A DNA stretch of 64,000 bases. Source: Stutzerimonas xanthomarina. Its GTDB lineage: Bacteria > Pseudomonadota > Gammaproteobacteria > Pseudomonadales > Pseudomonadaceae. This document shows, piece by piece, positions 17,048 to 25,866 of this stretch. The notes beneath the pieces were generated by a model. That model was not told the DNA's origin and searched no databases. It saw only the letters and a program-made list of their open reading frames with translations. The stretch lies in assembly GCF_003935375.1 (NCBI RefSeq), contig NZ_RHQM01000003.1, positions 1-64,000 of the forward strand. Direction: 5' to 3'. Position 1 is the stretch's first letter. Every line of letters starts with the position of its first letter. A program made the translations under genes and the position numbers.

Positions 17048-18085
17048 ATGGATAAACAGCAACCTGAGCATCTGCTGCAACTCCTCGCTCAAGGCGCATC
17101 ACTCTGCAGTAAGAACAGGGCACTGGCGTTTCCCTTGCTGCAGCGGGCTTGCGCCCTGCTCTGGCGTCTTGAGCCTGTTGGCTACCCAATGTCAGCCATA
17201 GAATTGGAGCGCAAGCTGAGCGTTCCCCTTGAGGACTGGCTGCCTTCGGCTATCAGGGCCGACTACTCAGGCCCCTTACTGTATTCCAACATCGCCACGC
17301 AAACCTGCAATGAGATGCTGCTTGAGCTCGACGTAAGGGGGCTGTGGGAGCAAGTCCAGGCCAGCGTAAACCGGGTCAAGCAAGCGTGCCGTCTTCGGGC
17401 TGACGGTGAGACACACTATCGAAACTTCCGGTTGTTTCTGATTGAGCATGGCGTGATCGTTCCCTTCCAGGCCCAAGAATCCTTCGTTCCACTCAATCTT
17501 TCTCTAAGCGAGTTCTACGAGCCCATCCCCCCTCACCTGCACCATAACGGGCTTCTGTATCTATGCCCCGAATGCAAATGGCCGATGAATGCTCAGCGGC
17601 ACCAGGTCAGTTGCGACTCCGCTTGGTGCCAGGACAAAAAGAGTCTTTTTGTTCGTGATGGTTCGAGACTGATCAACCGTGTAGACAACAGCATCCTTCT
17701 GGGACACCCCGTCGAAGACCGGCTGATGCTCAAACCGCCATTATGGAAATTCACGCTCCAACCTGGACTGCTTGAGGTTGCGCTCGCAAGCGCGCTCGTG
17801 GCGAAAGGTTTGGAGGTGCAGCTGTGGCCTGATGTGGATCGAACGGATCTGCGTATCCGTCTTGGCCACGCTTACCAGGATATTGATGCCAAGGTCTGGA
17901 TATCGTCCTACGAGCTGGCCAAACACATCGAATCAATCCCTTCGAGCAAGCCTCGCTGGATCGTAATCCCGGATTACCAGATGCAGAACATTCCCCTGCT
18001 CCGCCAACGCTGCCCAGCAGGGGTTGCGGTCTTCACGCAGAGCCAGTGCGTAAGGGAGGCACAAAAACATGCAGCCCCTTTCTGA
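17048..18085 (+). CDS. pPIWI-RE system restriction-endonuclease-fold protein
   Basis: A 345-residue predicted nuclease. Residues 173-194 form a zinc-ribbon-like CPEC...CDSAWC. The C-terminal third matches a PD-(D/E)xK fold: Glu243 in a helix (LLEVALASAL), Asp267 (TDLRI strand) and Asp280-Ala-Lys282 (DIDAKVW), the classical D...DxK order. In the pPIWI-RE systems defined by comparative genomics, such an endonuclease is the standard partner of a helicase and the pPIWI-RE protein, the order seen here. It overlaps the helicase gene by 17 bp. The predicted role is cutting invader DNA. Confidence 0.82.
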   Translation: MDKQQPEHLLQLLAQGASLCSKNRALAFPLLQRACALLWRLEPVGYPMSAIELERKLSVPLEDWLPSAIRADYSGPLLYSNIATQTCNEMLLELDVRGLWEQVQASVNRVKQACRLRADGETHYRNFRLFLIEHGVIVPFQAQESFVPLNLSLSEFYEPIPPHLHHNGLLYLCPECKWPMNAQRHQVSCDSAWCQDKKSLFVRDGSRLINRVDNSILLGHPVEDRLMLKPPLWKFTLQPGLLEVALASALVAKGLEVQLWPDVDRTDLRIRLGHAYQDIDAKVWISSYELAKHIESIPSSKPRWIVIPDYQMQNIPLLRQRCPAGVAVFTQSQCVREAQKHAAPF

Positions 18086-21000
18086 CATTAGTACAACGCT
18101 TTTCCTCGCCCTGGCTGCGCGATATGTGGGCAGTGAACCCATGCTGGCCGATGCAGCAGCTCTCTGCGCGGGCCGAACACGCGGCTGGAGCACCTGGTGC
18201 GCGCTTCAGGACGCTGATCAGCTGCTGATAGCCGAGAGCTTGCGGCTCAGGCCCTCACTTGTAGCCCAACCCAAGCGTTTCCTGATGAGCGCCGAGGCGA
18301 TTATCAAAGGTGAGCGCAGCCCCTTTGAGTTGATCGACGCGAGCAAGCTGAGTGACGAGCTCCACGAACAGGATTGCTATCGCATATCACCGCACTTGAA
18401 TGCCGACCAGCTCATCAGGGAATACTTCGAGGCACTCAAGTATGGGCGGGCGACACCGGTCTATGCCCAGCTCCCAGAGTCTGGGGACGTAGTCCTCAAG
18501 CATATCGCTGGAGATCAGGTCAGGGTTTTCGTTGTACCTGAAAGCGAGCGGAGCGTCCTCGAAGTCGCTGACTGCCACATCCATATCCCCTCATCGCCCG
18601 CTGTGCAGGAAATCAAGTGGGAGCTTGGCTCACTACGCGAACTCGCCCAGCAACTCGATGCAACGCCCAATCTCCACAGCCAACACGAAGCCTCCCTGAC
18701 CAACATTTGGGGATCAGAACCCAGACGCGCAGCAGACTCGGGCAATTTTTACCGCGTGAATGCCCCCACTGGAACCGGCAAAAGCGTTGCCATGGTGATG
18801 ATGTCGATTGACGCGGCTCGCCGAGGTCACAGAGTCGTGATTGCGGTACCGACGCTAGTCGAACTGGAAAACACCGTACGTATTCTCAAGCAGTCGCTAG
18901 CTGTGGCAGCGGCTGATCTGAAGGTTGCACCATTGCACTCAGCGACGCGGGTCTATGAGCGTGCACAGATCCAGTTCGCGCAGAGCAATACTGCGTCCGC
19001 GTACGACTATGCCTGCCTGCTGGATGCTTACGCGTCCGACCTCCTCGACGTCGAACCCGGTAAAGAGCCTTGCTTCAACGTTCGGGTATCGACCCAGGAG
19101 GAAGGCCGACTTGAGCATTCAAAACGGCTTAACCACTGTCCTTTTCTCTTCAAATGCGGTCGGACCAGAATGTTGTCAGAAGCTCTTGAAGCCGACATCG
19201 TGGTGATCAACCATCATGCCCTATTGTCGGGCACTACGCGCATTCCGCTGTCCGACGCCGACCAGTTTCCTGGACCGCGCAGCCTGATCGAGTTGCTGCT
19301 CCGGACTGCCCCGGTGTTTCTCGTCGACGAAATCGACGGTCTGCTGAAGTCAGCCATCGACAGCAGTGTCATCGAGTTGAAGCTTGGCAACCAGGGTGAC
19401 AATAGCCCTCTCTTGCGCCTGTTCAACACCGTTGTTGGCCGGTCAAACATACTTGGGATTGATCGAAGCAGTCTGTACCGGGTGAACTGGGCGCTCACCT
19501 ATTGCACGCTCAGTGTGAGCCAGCTCATGAACCTTCAGCAGGAAAAATATTTCGAGTGGCCAAAGAAGGAAACAACCTGGTCAGATGCCGACGACACCTT
19601 CATAACCGAAAAGCTGGGAATCAATCGCGAGGAGCTGGAACAGCTGTTCAACAACACGAACCGCATACCACCCCACCTGGAAAGGCTAAGTCACCACCTT
19701 GCCTGCTGGCGCTCAAACGATGGCGAACACAAGCTTGAAACCCTGGCGGTCAACCTTGGTCATCTCATCAAGGCATTGTCCGACAGTGGTCTGCTTCCTG
19801 CACCGCTGAAAGAGCATGACCAGATCCGCCTAAAAGCATCGTTGATCTTGCGTGGCACGCTGCTGGTCATCGAAACACACCTGCGAAACCTCCAGGTTGA
19901 GCTTCCTGCCTTCGTCAACGCCGAGATCCCAAACGCTTATGAGGTTCGAAGGAGCATTGCAGGGCCAGAGCCGTTGAGTCCTACCCCCAACGGCCCCTTG
20001 CAGCGGGCCGTGTTTGGTTTCAAGCGGAAAGACAGTAGCGACAATGACTCGACCCTGAACGTCGTCGCCATGCGCGGTGATCCGCACAGCACTCTACTTT
20101 CACTTCCGGATGTCAGTGCTCTGGGCTATGCCGGTGTGAAACGGTTGTTCATAGGGTTCTCTGCCACTGCATATTTTCCCGGAGCCAGTGCTTACGACCT
20201 TCGAGCCAAAGACTTCATCGACGTTCCGGATGCAGCTGGCCAGATCACCTTCGAGAACGTCAACCAAACGACCGCCATCTCTGGTGCCACCTTTGCGGAG
20301 CGCAAGTTCCTGGTATCGAAATTTGCCAAAGAAATATGGCCCTGGGCGAAAGCCCGTCTCCAGAGCCTGGCAAACGACCCAAAGACCCAAGAGCGCGCTC
20401 GCCTGCTCTTGGTCACCAACAGCGATACGGATGCTGAAGTGCTGGCCATGACCCTCGCGAAAATGCAGGGCGGCCCTGGCCAATTGGTAGGCTGGGTGCG
20501 AGGACGACAGAGCGAGTACAAGCCATCCTCACTCGAAGCACAGCAAACACTTGTCTACGACGACCTGGCGGAATTCACCAGCGGCCGGCATAAGGACAAG
20601 ACGTTGCTGGTCAGTGCGCTTGGCCCTATGGCGCGCGGCCATAACATCGTAAACGCCGATGGTCTTTCGGCGATTGGCGCCGTAGTGATCTGCGTCCGTC
20701 CACTGCCCTCTTCGGACAGCCCAAACAACAACCTTGCCCATATCTGCTACGAGACGGGGAAAGCGGTTGCCTTCTACAGCAGCCCTGGCTTGCTGATGAT
20801 GCAGGAGCGAAAGCATTCCAATGCTCTCCTACAAAGTATTCGTACCGCACGCCCGGCGTTTAGCCAGCAACCGGATAACATCCGTCATTACACCATCATG
20901 AACATCCTGGTGAGCCTCACTCAACTCATCGGACGGGGGCGTCGAGGAGGTACTCCGGTAACTTGTTACTTCGCTGATGCCGCGTTTCTGAATGGCCTCA

Positions 21001-21140
21001 AGCCTTGGCACGAGATGCTCAACGAGAGCGTCCATCAACTCAAGAAGGATGGAGATTGGGATCAGTTCGAACGTCACCATGCCGGCGTCGCATCAGCACT
21101 TCTGAAATACATCAATGAATCAAGAAAGGACGCGAGATGA
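18069..21140 (+). CDS. pPIWI-RE system DinG/XPD-like helicase
   Basis: A 1023-residue superfamily 2 helicase. After an N-terminal region of about 225 residues it shows Walker A APTGTGKS (232-239), motif VVINHHALLS (378-387, typical of DinG/XPD helicases), VDEID (419-423), ATAYFPG in the middle, and QLIGRGRRGG near the C-terminus (motif VI). Four cysteines between Walker A and the DEAH-type box (Cys316, Cys335, Cys357, Cys363) are spaced like an iron-sulfur cluster site. It overlaps the endonuclease gene upstream by 17 bp and the pPIWI-RE gene downstream by 4 bp. It probably unwinds DNA for the nuclease and PIWI partners. ATG 18069 is chosen as the first Met of the frame. Confidence 0.85.
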   Translation: MQPLSDISTTLFLALAARYVGSEPMLADAAALCAGRTRGWSTWCALQDADQLLIAESLRLRPSLVAQPKRFLMSAEAIIKGERSPFELIDASKLSDELHEQDCYRISPHLNADQLIREYFEALKYGRATPVYAQLPESGDVVLKHIAGDQVRVFVVPESERSVLEVADCHIHIPSSPAVQEIKWELGSLRELAQQLDATPNLHSQHEASLTNIWGSEPRRAADSGNFYRVNAPTGTGKSVAMVMMSIDAARRGHRVVIAVPTLVELENTVRILKQSLAVAAADLKVAPLHSATRVYERAQIQFAQSNTASAYDYACLLDAYASDLLDVEPGKEPCFNVRVSTQEEGRLEHSKRLNHCPFLFKCGRTRMLSEALEADIVVINHHALLSGTTRIPLSDADQFPGPRSLIELLLRTAPVFLVDEIDGLLKSAIDSSVIELKLGNQGDNSPLLRLFNTVVGRSNILGIDRSSLYRVNWALTYCTLSVSQLMNLQQEKYFEWPKKETTWSDADDTFITEKLGINREELEQLFNNTNRIPPHLERLSHHLACWRSNDGEHKLETLAVNLGHLIKALSDSGLLPAPLKEHDQIRLKASLILRGTLLVIETHLRNLQVELPAFVNAEIPNAYEVRRSIAGPEPLSPTPNGPLQRAVFGFKRKDSSDNDSTLNVVAMRGDPHSTLLSLPDVSALGYAGVKRLFIGFSATAYFPGASAYDLRAKDFIDVPDAAGQITFENVNQTTAISGATFAERKFLVSKFAKEIWPWAKARLQSLANDPKTQERARLLLVTNSDTDAEVLAMTLAKMQGGPGQLVGWVRGRQSEYKPSSLEAQQTLVYDDLAEFTSGRHKDKTLLVSALGPMARGHNIVNADGLSAIGAVVICVRPLPSSDSPNNNLAHICYETGKAVAFYSSPGLLMMQERKHSNALLQSIRTARPAFSQQPDNIRHYTIMNILVSLTQLIGRGRRGGTPVTCYFADAAFLNGLKPWHEMLNESVHQLKKDGDWDQFERHHAGVASALLKYINESRKDAR

Positions 21141-23488
21141 AGGCCCTTGAGCTACGCACCAGCCTATTCAAATTTGATGCGACCCAATTGGGGCAAGCCT
21201 ACCGTGTGGTAATCGGCCCCCAGTATCTCGACGCGTGGCAAGCGCTTCAGGGGCTGGTTAAAAAGCCACATCCGGGCCTGCCTACGACAGGATTGGAGGA
21301 GATGCTTGCCGTTCTTTCCCGGGGCCCCGTAAAGGTGGACCTATTCCCCCAAAAAAAGGGCGGTGTCTCGGCAATTCTCATGCTCTATCCGCTGTCGGTC
21401 GACACTATCAACGAGGTGCTCCACCTATGGTCGATGGACGTCCTTAGGATTTGGAACGAGCAACTGGTCGGCATTGAAGGAAAGTTGATCGTCACCGACG
21501 TGGTGCCGCTGGATACAAGTCGTCTAGTCACGCCTGGAGACATTTCATCGCTCGCGTATACGGTCATTCCTTGGCTGGTGGGACAAGCCCTCATACAAAC
21601 GCCCATGCAGGCAGCGAGGCCCATCAAGCTGTACCAGGCAGCTGATTCCAGCTTGCTTGCATGGGATGACCCTATCGTTTCCGAAAATGATGTCCGATAT
21701 GCCAGTGCACTGCATGCTATCGAACCGACTCTTGTCTTGCTGCACGGTCGGCCGCAGCCCTACATCCAGCTACGTGTGAAACTGACCCAGGTGATGCCCA
21801 ACCTTGTAGGCAAGAAAAAACATGCCTGGGTCAAAACCGGCGACCTGATCGTCAAAGCGAAGCTCAAAACCAAGAAGACGGACGAAGGCTGGGAAACTAC
21901 GTACGAGCACCCTGTCGAGAAGCTGCTGACCTTCATGGGCGTACAGTCGTTTCCTCCAATGGTCGACGGCGACATCCCCGTCGACAGCGACGTGAGACCC
22001 ATCTACGCCATCCCACCGTCAAATCCAATGATTGCGTCAGGCCCTGGCCCGCTGTTCCTCGACCAAGCCGGCTTTCACCTCCTTGCAAGTCTGCCTGGAA
22101 CGGCTCCGCTTCTGGTCAAGAAGGCGGTGGCTAGCTTACGAGAGGAGAAGGTTGTCAACACGGGAGAGGCCGCCAATCTGAACGCGATGGTACTCGCAGC
22201 ACACGCTGACGTGATGCTGCGGCTACATGCAGCCAGTACCACCCTGGCCCAGGACAGCAAGTTCTTCGATAAGGTGATGCCTCCTCTCGTGGCACTGACA
22301 CGCCTGGATGTACCGGACGCGCAGCGAATGCTTGAAGGAAAACATGACAGCAACAGCCTAAACGACTGGCTAATGAACCATGTGGTGCCCGCTAGCAAGC
22401 AGGCTTCTGAAAATGGCGCAAAGGTAATGATCGTTGAGACCAGTACGTCCGCTGCCTCTCAGGAAGCAGGGCTAGACCCCAAGCACGTCATTCGAAGGGT
22501 ACTGGCAAAGCACGGCATCGCGACCCAGTTCATCATGCATATCGACCCTGATGCACAAGCTAAGAGGCGGAAGACCAAAGCGGATGATCGTGATTTCAAA
22601 GCTACCAACTCGATCATCGAAGCGATTCGACTAAGCGGGCACCTCCCCGTTCCGACGCCCAAAGTAAAATCGATGCCGGCGAGCACAACGGTGCTGTCGA
22701 TTTTGCTGGATAGAATTCAGGATAAAGGCCCGGCCATCTATCTGCCGGTTATCACCCGGACGGTGTTGGGCGGGAATAAACCAGAGGTTTTCTGGTTCGA
22801 ATCTTGCTTGGACTCCAATGGCAAATGGTTCAGCTACGGCGAGGGCTTGGCCGCCATCCACGGGACGGACACTCTGCTCAAGCCTGACCAATTGAAGACA
22901 TTGGTCACCCAATCCTTGCTGGACTGCAAGATCAATTCGAACGACTCGTTGATCGTCTGCCTCGATGCCAATCTAAGAACCTTCTATGGAGCATTGAAAG
23001 ATGGCCCCGGGGAGGGTCTTCCTCCCGTCCCATCAGATGCCGCTGTCGTCCGCATTCGAGCCGATCACCAGGTAGCACAGATCAGCGGCAACCACACCTT
23101 GTCTCCCAACTCGGCTCACTACATCGGGACGAAGGTGGGAGCTTTTCAATCTTGCGAGAGCGCCTCGGTATTTTATTTCGTGTCACCGTCTAAGCAGTAC
23201 GGCAGCGTTCGCTCACAGCGCGAGAACACAAGATACGACGTATCAGAACGAGACCTGCGAGATCCATGGCAGCAGTTGGGCGTAACAGAAATCACGATCA
23301 TAACGCCCGGGGCATTTAGCACTGCGACAGTGATCGCTGAACAGGTCGCCTTGCTGTGCAGGAACCCTTCACTGTGGGACGGCTACCTGCGTCTGCCTGG
23401 GCCCATGCACTTGGGCAAACAAGTAGCGGCAGACCATCCAATTTTGGAAATGCGACGCAAGTCTGAAGCGAACCGGTATGGAAATTAG
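21137..23488 (+). CDS. pPIWI-RE protein (prokaryotic PIWI, RE family)
   Basis: A 783-residue protein assigned to the pPIWI-RE family from its C-terminal PIWI/RNase H module. Visible are the strand-Asp-Asn-x-x-Arg block VCLDANLRTF (Asp610, Arg614), VVRIRADHQVAQISG (637-651), SVFYFVSP (677-684) and GVTEITIITPG (Glu718). The invariant Arg and Glu that give the RE family its name fit Arg614 and Glu718. The first 400 residues form the family-specific N-terminal modules. Relatives are predicted to act with the helicase and endonuclease in nucleic-acid-guided immunity. The start overlaps the helicase stop (ATGA). It is the last gene of the operon. Confidence 0.85.
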   Translation: MKALELRTSLFKFDATQLGQAYRVVIGPQYLDAWQALQGLVKKPHPGLPTTGLEEMLAVLSRGPVKVDLFPQKKGGVSAILMLYPLSVDTINEVLHLWSMDVLRIWNEQLVGIEGKLIVTDVVPLDTSRLVTPGDISSLAYTVIPWLVGQALIQTPMQAARPIKLYQAADSSLLAWDDPIVSENDVRYASALHAIEPTLVLLHGRPQPYIQLRVKLTQVMPNLVGKKKHAWVKTGDLIVKAKLKTKKTDEGWETTYEHPVEKLLTFMGVQSFPPMVDGDIPVDSDVRPIYAIPPSNPMIASGPGPLFLDQAGFHLLASLPGTAPLLVKKAVASLREEKVVNTGEAANLNAMVLAAHADVMLRLHAASTTLAQDSKFFDKVMPPLVALTRLDVPDAQRMLEGKHDSNSLNDWLMNHVVPASKQASENGAKVMIVETSTSAASQEAGLDPKHVIRRVLAKHGIATQFIMHIDPDAQAKRRKTKADDRDFKATNSIIEAIRLSGHLPVPTPKVKSMPASTTVLSILLDRIQDKGPAIYLPVITRTVLGGNKPEVFWFESCLDSNGKWFSYGEGLAAIHGTDTLLKPDQLKTLVTQSLLDCKINSNDSLIVCLDANLRTFYGALKDGPGEGLPPVPSDAAVVRIRADHQVAQISGNHTLSPNSAHYIGTKVGAFQSCESASVFYFVSPSKQYGSVRSQRENTRYDVSERDLRDPWQQLGVTEITIITPGAFSTATVIAEQVALLCRNPSLWDGYLRLPGPMHLGKQVAADHPILEMRRKSEANRYGN

Positions 23489-23553
23489 GGAATCTAATGT
23501 GTGGAGGCACTGAAGCCGGTCAAATAGTCACTTGTTAGCACTCGGTCTTAAGT

Positions 23554-23572
23554 TGTGCTCCATATGCACTGG
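23554..23572 (+). repeat. 19-bp direct repeat, left copy
   Basis: TGTGCTCCATATGCACTGG. It matches TGTGTTCCGTATGCACTGG at 29732-29750 in 17 of 19 positions, in the same orientation. The two copies enclose the TerB/BrxD-like/helicase trio, so they could be the ends of an inserted module. Confidence 0.45.
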
Positions 23573-23574
23573 AT

Positions 23575-23603
23575 TTTGGTTCATATTGACCAGATGAACC
23601 AAA
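23575..23603. repeat. Inverted repeat between converging operons
   Basis: TTTGGTTCAT-N9-ATGAACCAAA, perfect 10-bp arms. It lies between the end of the pPIWI-RE gene (23488) and the end of the helicase gene on the other strand (23647). There is no T-run, so it is a weak candidate for a bidirectional terminator. It could instead be a protein-binding or recombination site, given the direct repeat right beside it. Confidence 0.5.
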
Positions 23604-23646
23604 GTCGGCTTTCAACAAAGCAGGCACCACACGAATAAGCTAGATA

Positions 23647-25866
23647 TCAGGCCGTCTCCGCAGGCTGGCTCACTAGAGCCAATGCCAAGGCCTTTGCTCC
23701 ACCCAAGTCCAAATGCATCGTGGCGTAAGACTGCATGAGTAATGCTGGCGGAAGCACCCAATCCCATTTTTCTTGAGCCATGTTCTGTACGTCCGCTAGA
23801 ACAGCGGATTCATCAATACCGTCCCACTCGGCGATCTCACGCAGCTTGCGTTCAAGCGACGTCCGATCTCCCTCAACCTCGATGACCAACCCGCTGTTCT
23901 CACTGGCTAGTCCGGTGTGCGTCAACAAGATGGCTAGGGCATCGTTTGTCCAATCGCCTCGCCAGCTGAAAAGGTAAGTCTTACCTCCGCTTTCGGTCAT
24001 GCTCGAATGTACCAATCCAAGGTCCGAGAAAGCGCTACGTGCCTGAGCTAGTAGCTCTTGTGCCGTAGTATCAAGATAGGGGTAGACGTCCGCCTCCAAC
24101 AAGACGCTCCTCATCTCTTGCCGAACCCGATCATGTACACGGGCTCCAAGCCCGTCAAAGGACGGGGGAGCACCACCGGGATCGGATCTCACGACAACGA
24201 CCCTGGCCTCAGTGTCCACGCTCGTTACCCGCCAGCGGCGCCCAGCAAAGATAATTCGCTGATCGACGGTCAATGGCCTGGAGACGGGCAATGCGCCAAG
24301 TGGTTTGCCATCGCATACCAGGCGGAACTCTTCATTACTGACAAATGCACTGTAGAAGTCGTAGTGGTTGATCAGGCGTTCCCCCACTACGCCGGGCAGC
24401 AGGAGCCCCGATGTTTCCTGGGTTATCAAATCGCGCTCACCGAGGGCACGAAGCAAACTGAGGAAGCTGCCCTGCTCCACCCCAGTGAACGGACCACTGC
24501 GTATCAAGGTGCTCCACAGCTCTGCAGCTGTAGCTCCTCCCCGCTGGGCTATCACCGAGAGGCACTGCTGTACCAGCGTCGATAAATGAAGGCCATGAAC
24601 ACGAGGAGGCTCGAACCAGCCCTGCATCAACAACCGGATCATCGCGATGCTTTGCAGCAAACCCTGGCGAAGTCGATCTGACAGGGGCGAGCCATCGTCT
24701 AGCTGACGCTCCTTGCAGTAACTTCGGAGAATGGCTGCCTCTCCCGGACGGCGTCCGGATCGCCCCAAGCGTTGACGCAAGCTAGCTACCGATGGCGGAG
24801 CCCCGATCTGCACTACCGTCTTGATGCTGCCGATATCGACCCCAAGCTCCAGCGTGGTAGTGCAGACTGCGGTGGCAGGCCGGTCACCGTCTTTCAGCGC
24901 TTTCTCAGTTTCCTCTCGAATGTCCTTCGCCAAACTGCCGTGATGCGGCCAGAACTCGTTCGGTACACCATCCTGCTCGCAACGGCGCCGCAGATTGTCA
25001 GCGAACCACTCAACCTGAGTTCGACTGTTGGGGAAGATCAGGTTATTGCTGCCGCGTAGCACCTGAAAGAGATGCTCTGCGATGGCATGGTCCGGAGAAA
25101 AAACATCGTCACCTTCAGGCTGTACCGGGAGCGCCTTCTTGGACTCCACATACCCTCTGATCTGAACCTTAAGTATCTGGCCACTACCCTTGGATTCGAT
25201 CACCGACACATGATGAGGGGCATTGGGACGCAAGAAGGCAGCAGCCAACGTCATGTCGCCCAACGTGGCGGAAAGACCAACCCTGGGCAGGGGGCGATCA
25301 ATGATTGTTTCAACACGATGCATGAGTGACTGCAGCTGCTTGCCTCGCTCACTGCCGATAAAGGCATGGAGCTCATCCACCACCAGGTACCGCAGGTTGG
25401 CAAACAATCCCGCCAGGCTGGTTCCCTTGTTCACGAACAGAGCTTCGAGCGACTCCGGCGTGATCAGCAGAATGCCTTCCGGGGACTTGAGGAAGCGATG
25501 CTTGCGGCTCGCTGAGATATCCCCATGCCAAGCAATGACAGGAAGCTCAAGCTCATCGCAAAGCCTCGCCAAACGATCCCACTGGTCATTGATGAGAGCC
25601 TTCAGCGGGCTGATGTAAAGCACCGCCCCAGGCTTTTCCGTGTCCTGCAGGAGATTGGTAAGGATGGGCAGAAACGCGGCTTCGGTTTTGCCTGCAGCTG
25701 TAGCCGCCGCGATGATGACATCCTGGTCGGCCCCCAAGAGCGCAGGGATAGCACGCTCCTGGGCATCGCGTAGGGAGGTCCAGCCCTCGGCCCATATCCA
25801 GCGCTGGATTCGCGGTTCAAGGAGATCGAAGCCAACCGATTCAGAGCTGGAAGGTGGCAAGCTCAT
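23647..25866 (-). CDS. Lhr/BrxHI-like superfamily 2 helicase
   Basis: A DEAD/DEAH helicase of about 739 residues with AAATAAGKTEAAF (Walker A), YISPLKALINDQ (Ia), ITPESLE (Ib), LVVDELHAFIG (II), GLSATLGD (III), SRTQVEWF (IV), TTLELGVDIG (V) and QRLGRSGRRPG (VI). The order and the Lhr-like spacing match BrxHI, the helicase that accompanies BrxD in some BREX loci. No PglZ, methylase or BrxC is present here, so this is not a BREX system. It is the last gene of the TerB-ATPase-helicase operon. ATG 25866 overlaps the ATPase gene by 26 bp; an earlier ATG at 25926 is possible. Confidence 0.88.
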   Translation of the reverse strand: MSLPPSSSESVGFDLLEPRIQRWIWAEGWTSLRDAQERAIPALLGADQDVIIAAATAAGKTEAAFLPILTNLLQDTEKPGAVLYISPLKALINDQWDRLARLCDELELPVIAWHGDISASRKHRFLKSPEGILLITPESLEALFVNKGTSLAGLFANLRYLVVDELHAFIGSERGKQLQSLMHRVETIIDRPLPRVGLSATLGDMTLAAAFLRPNAPHHVSVIESKGSGQILKVQIRGYVESKKALPVQPEGDDVFSPDHAIAEHLFQVLRGSNNLIFPNSRTQVEWFADNLRRRCEQDGVPNEFWPHHGSLAKDIREETEKALKDGDRPATAVCTTTLELGVDIGSIKTVVQIGAPPSVASLRQRLGRSGRRPGEAAILRSYCKERQLDDGSPLSDRLRQGLLQSIAMIRLLMQGWFEPPRVHGLHLSTLVQQCLSVIAQRGGATAAELWSTLIRSGPFTGVEQGSFLSLLRALGERDLITQETSGLLLPGVVGERLINHYDFYSAFVSNEEFRLVCDGKPLGALPVSRPLTVDQRIIFAGRRWRVTSVDTEARVVVVRSDPGGAPPSFDGLGARVHDRVRQEMRSVLLEADVYPYLDTTAQELLAQARSAFSDLGLVHSSMTESGGKTYLFSWRGDWTNDALAILLTHTGLASENSGLVIEVEGDRTSLERKLREIAEWDGIDESAVLADVQNMAQEKWDWVLPPALLMQSYATMHLDLGGAKALALALVSQPAETA

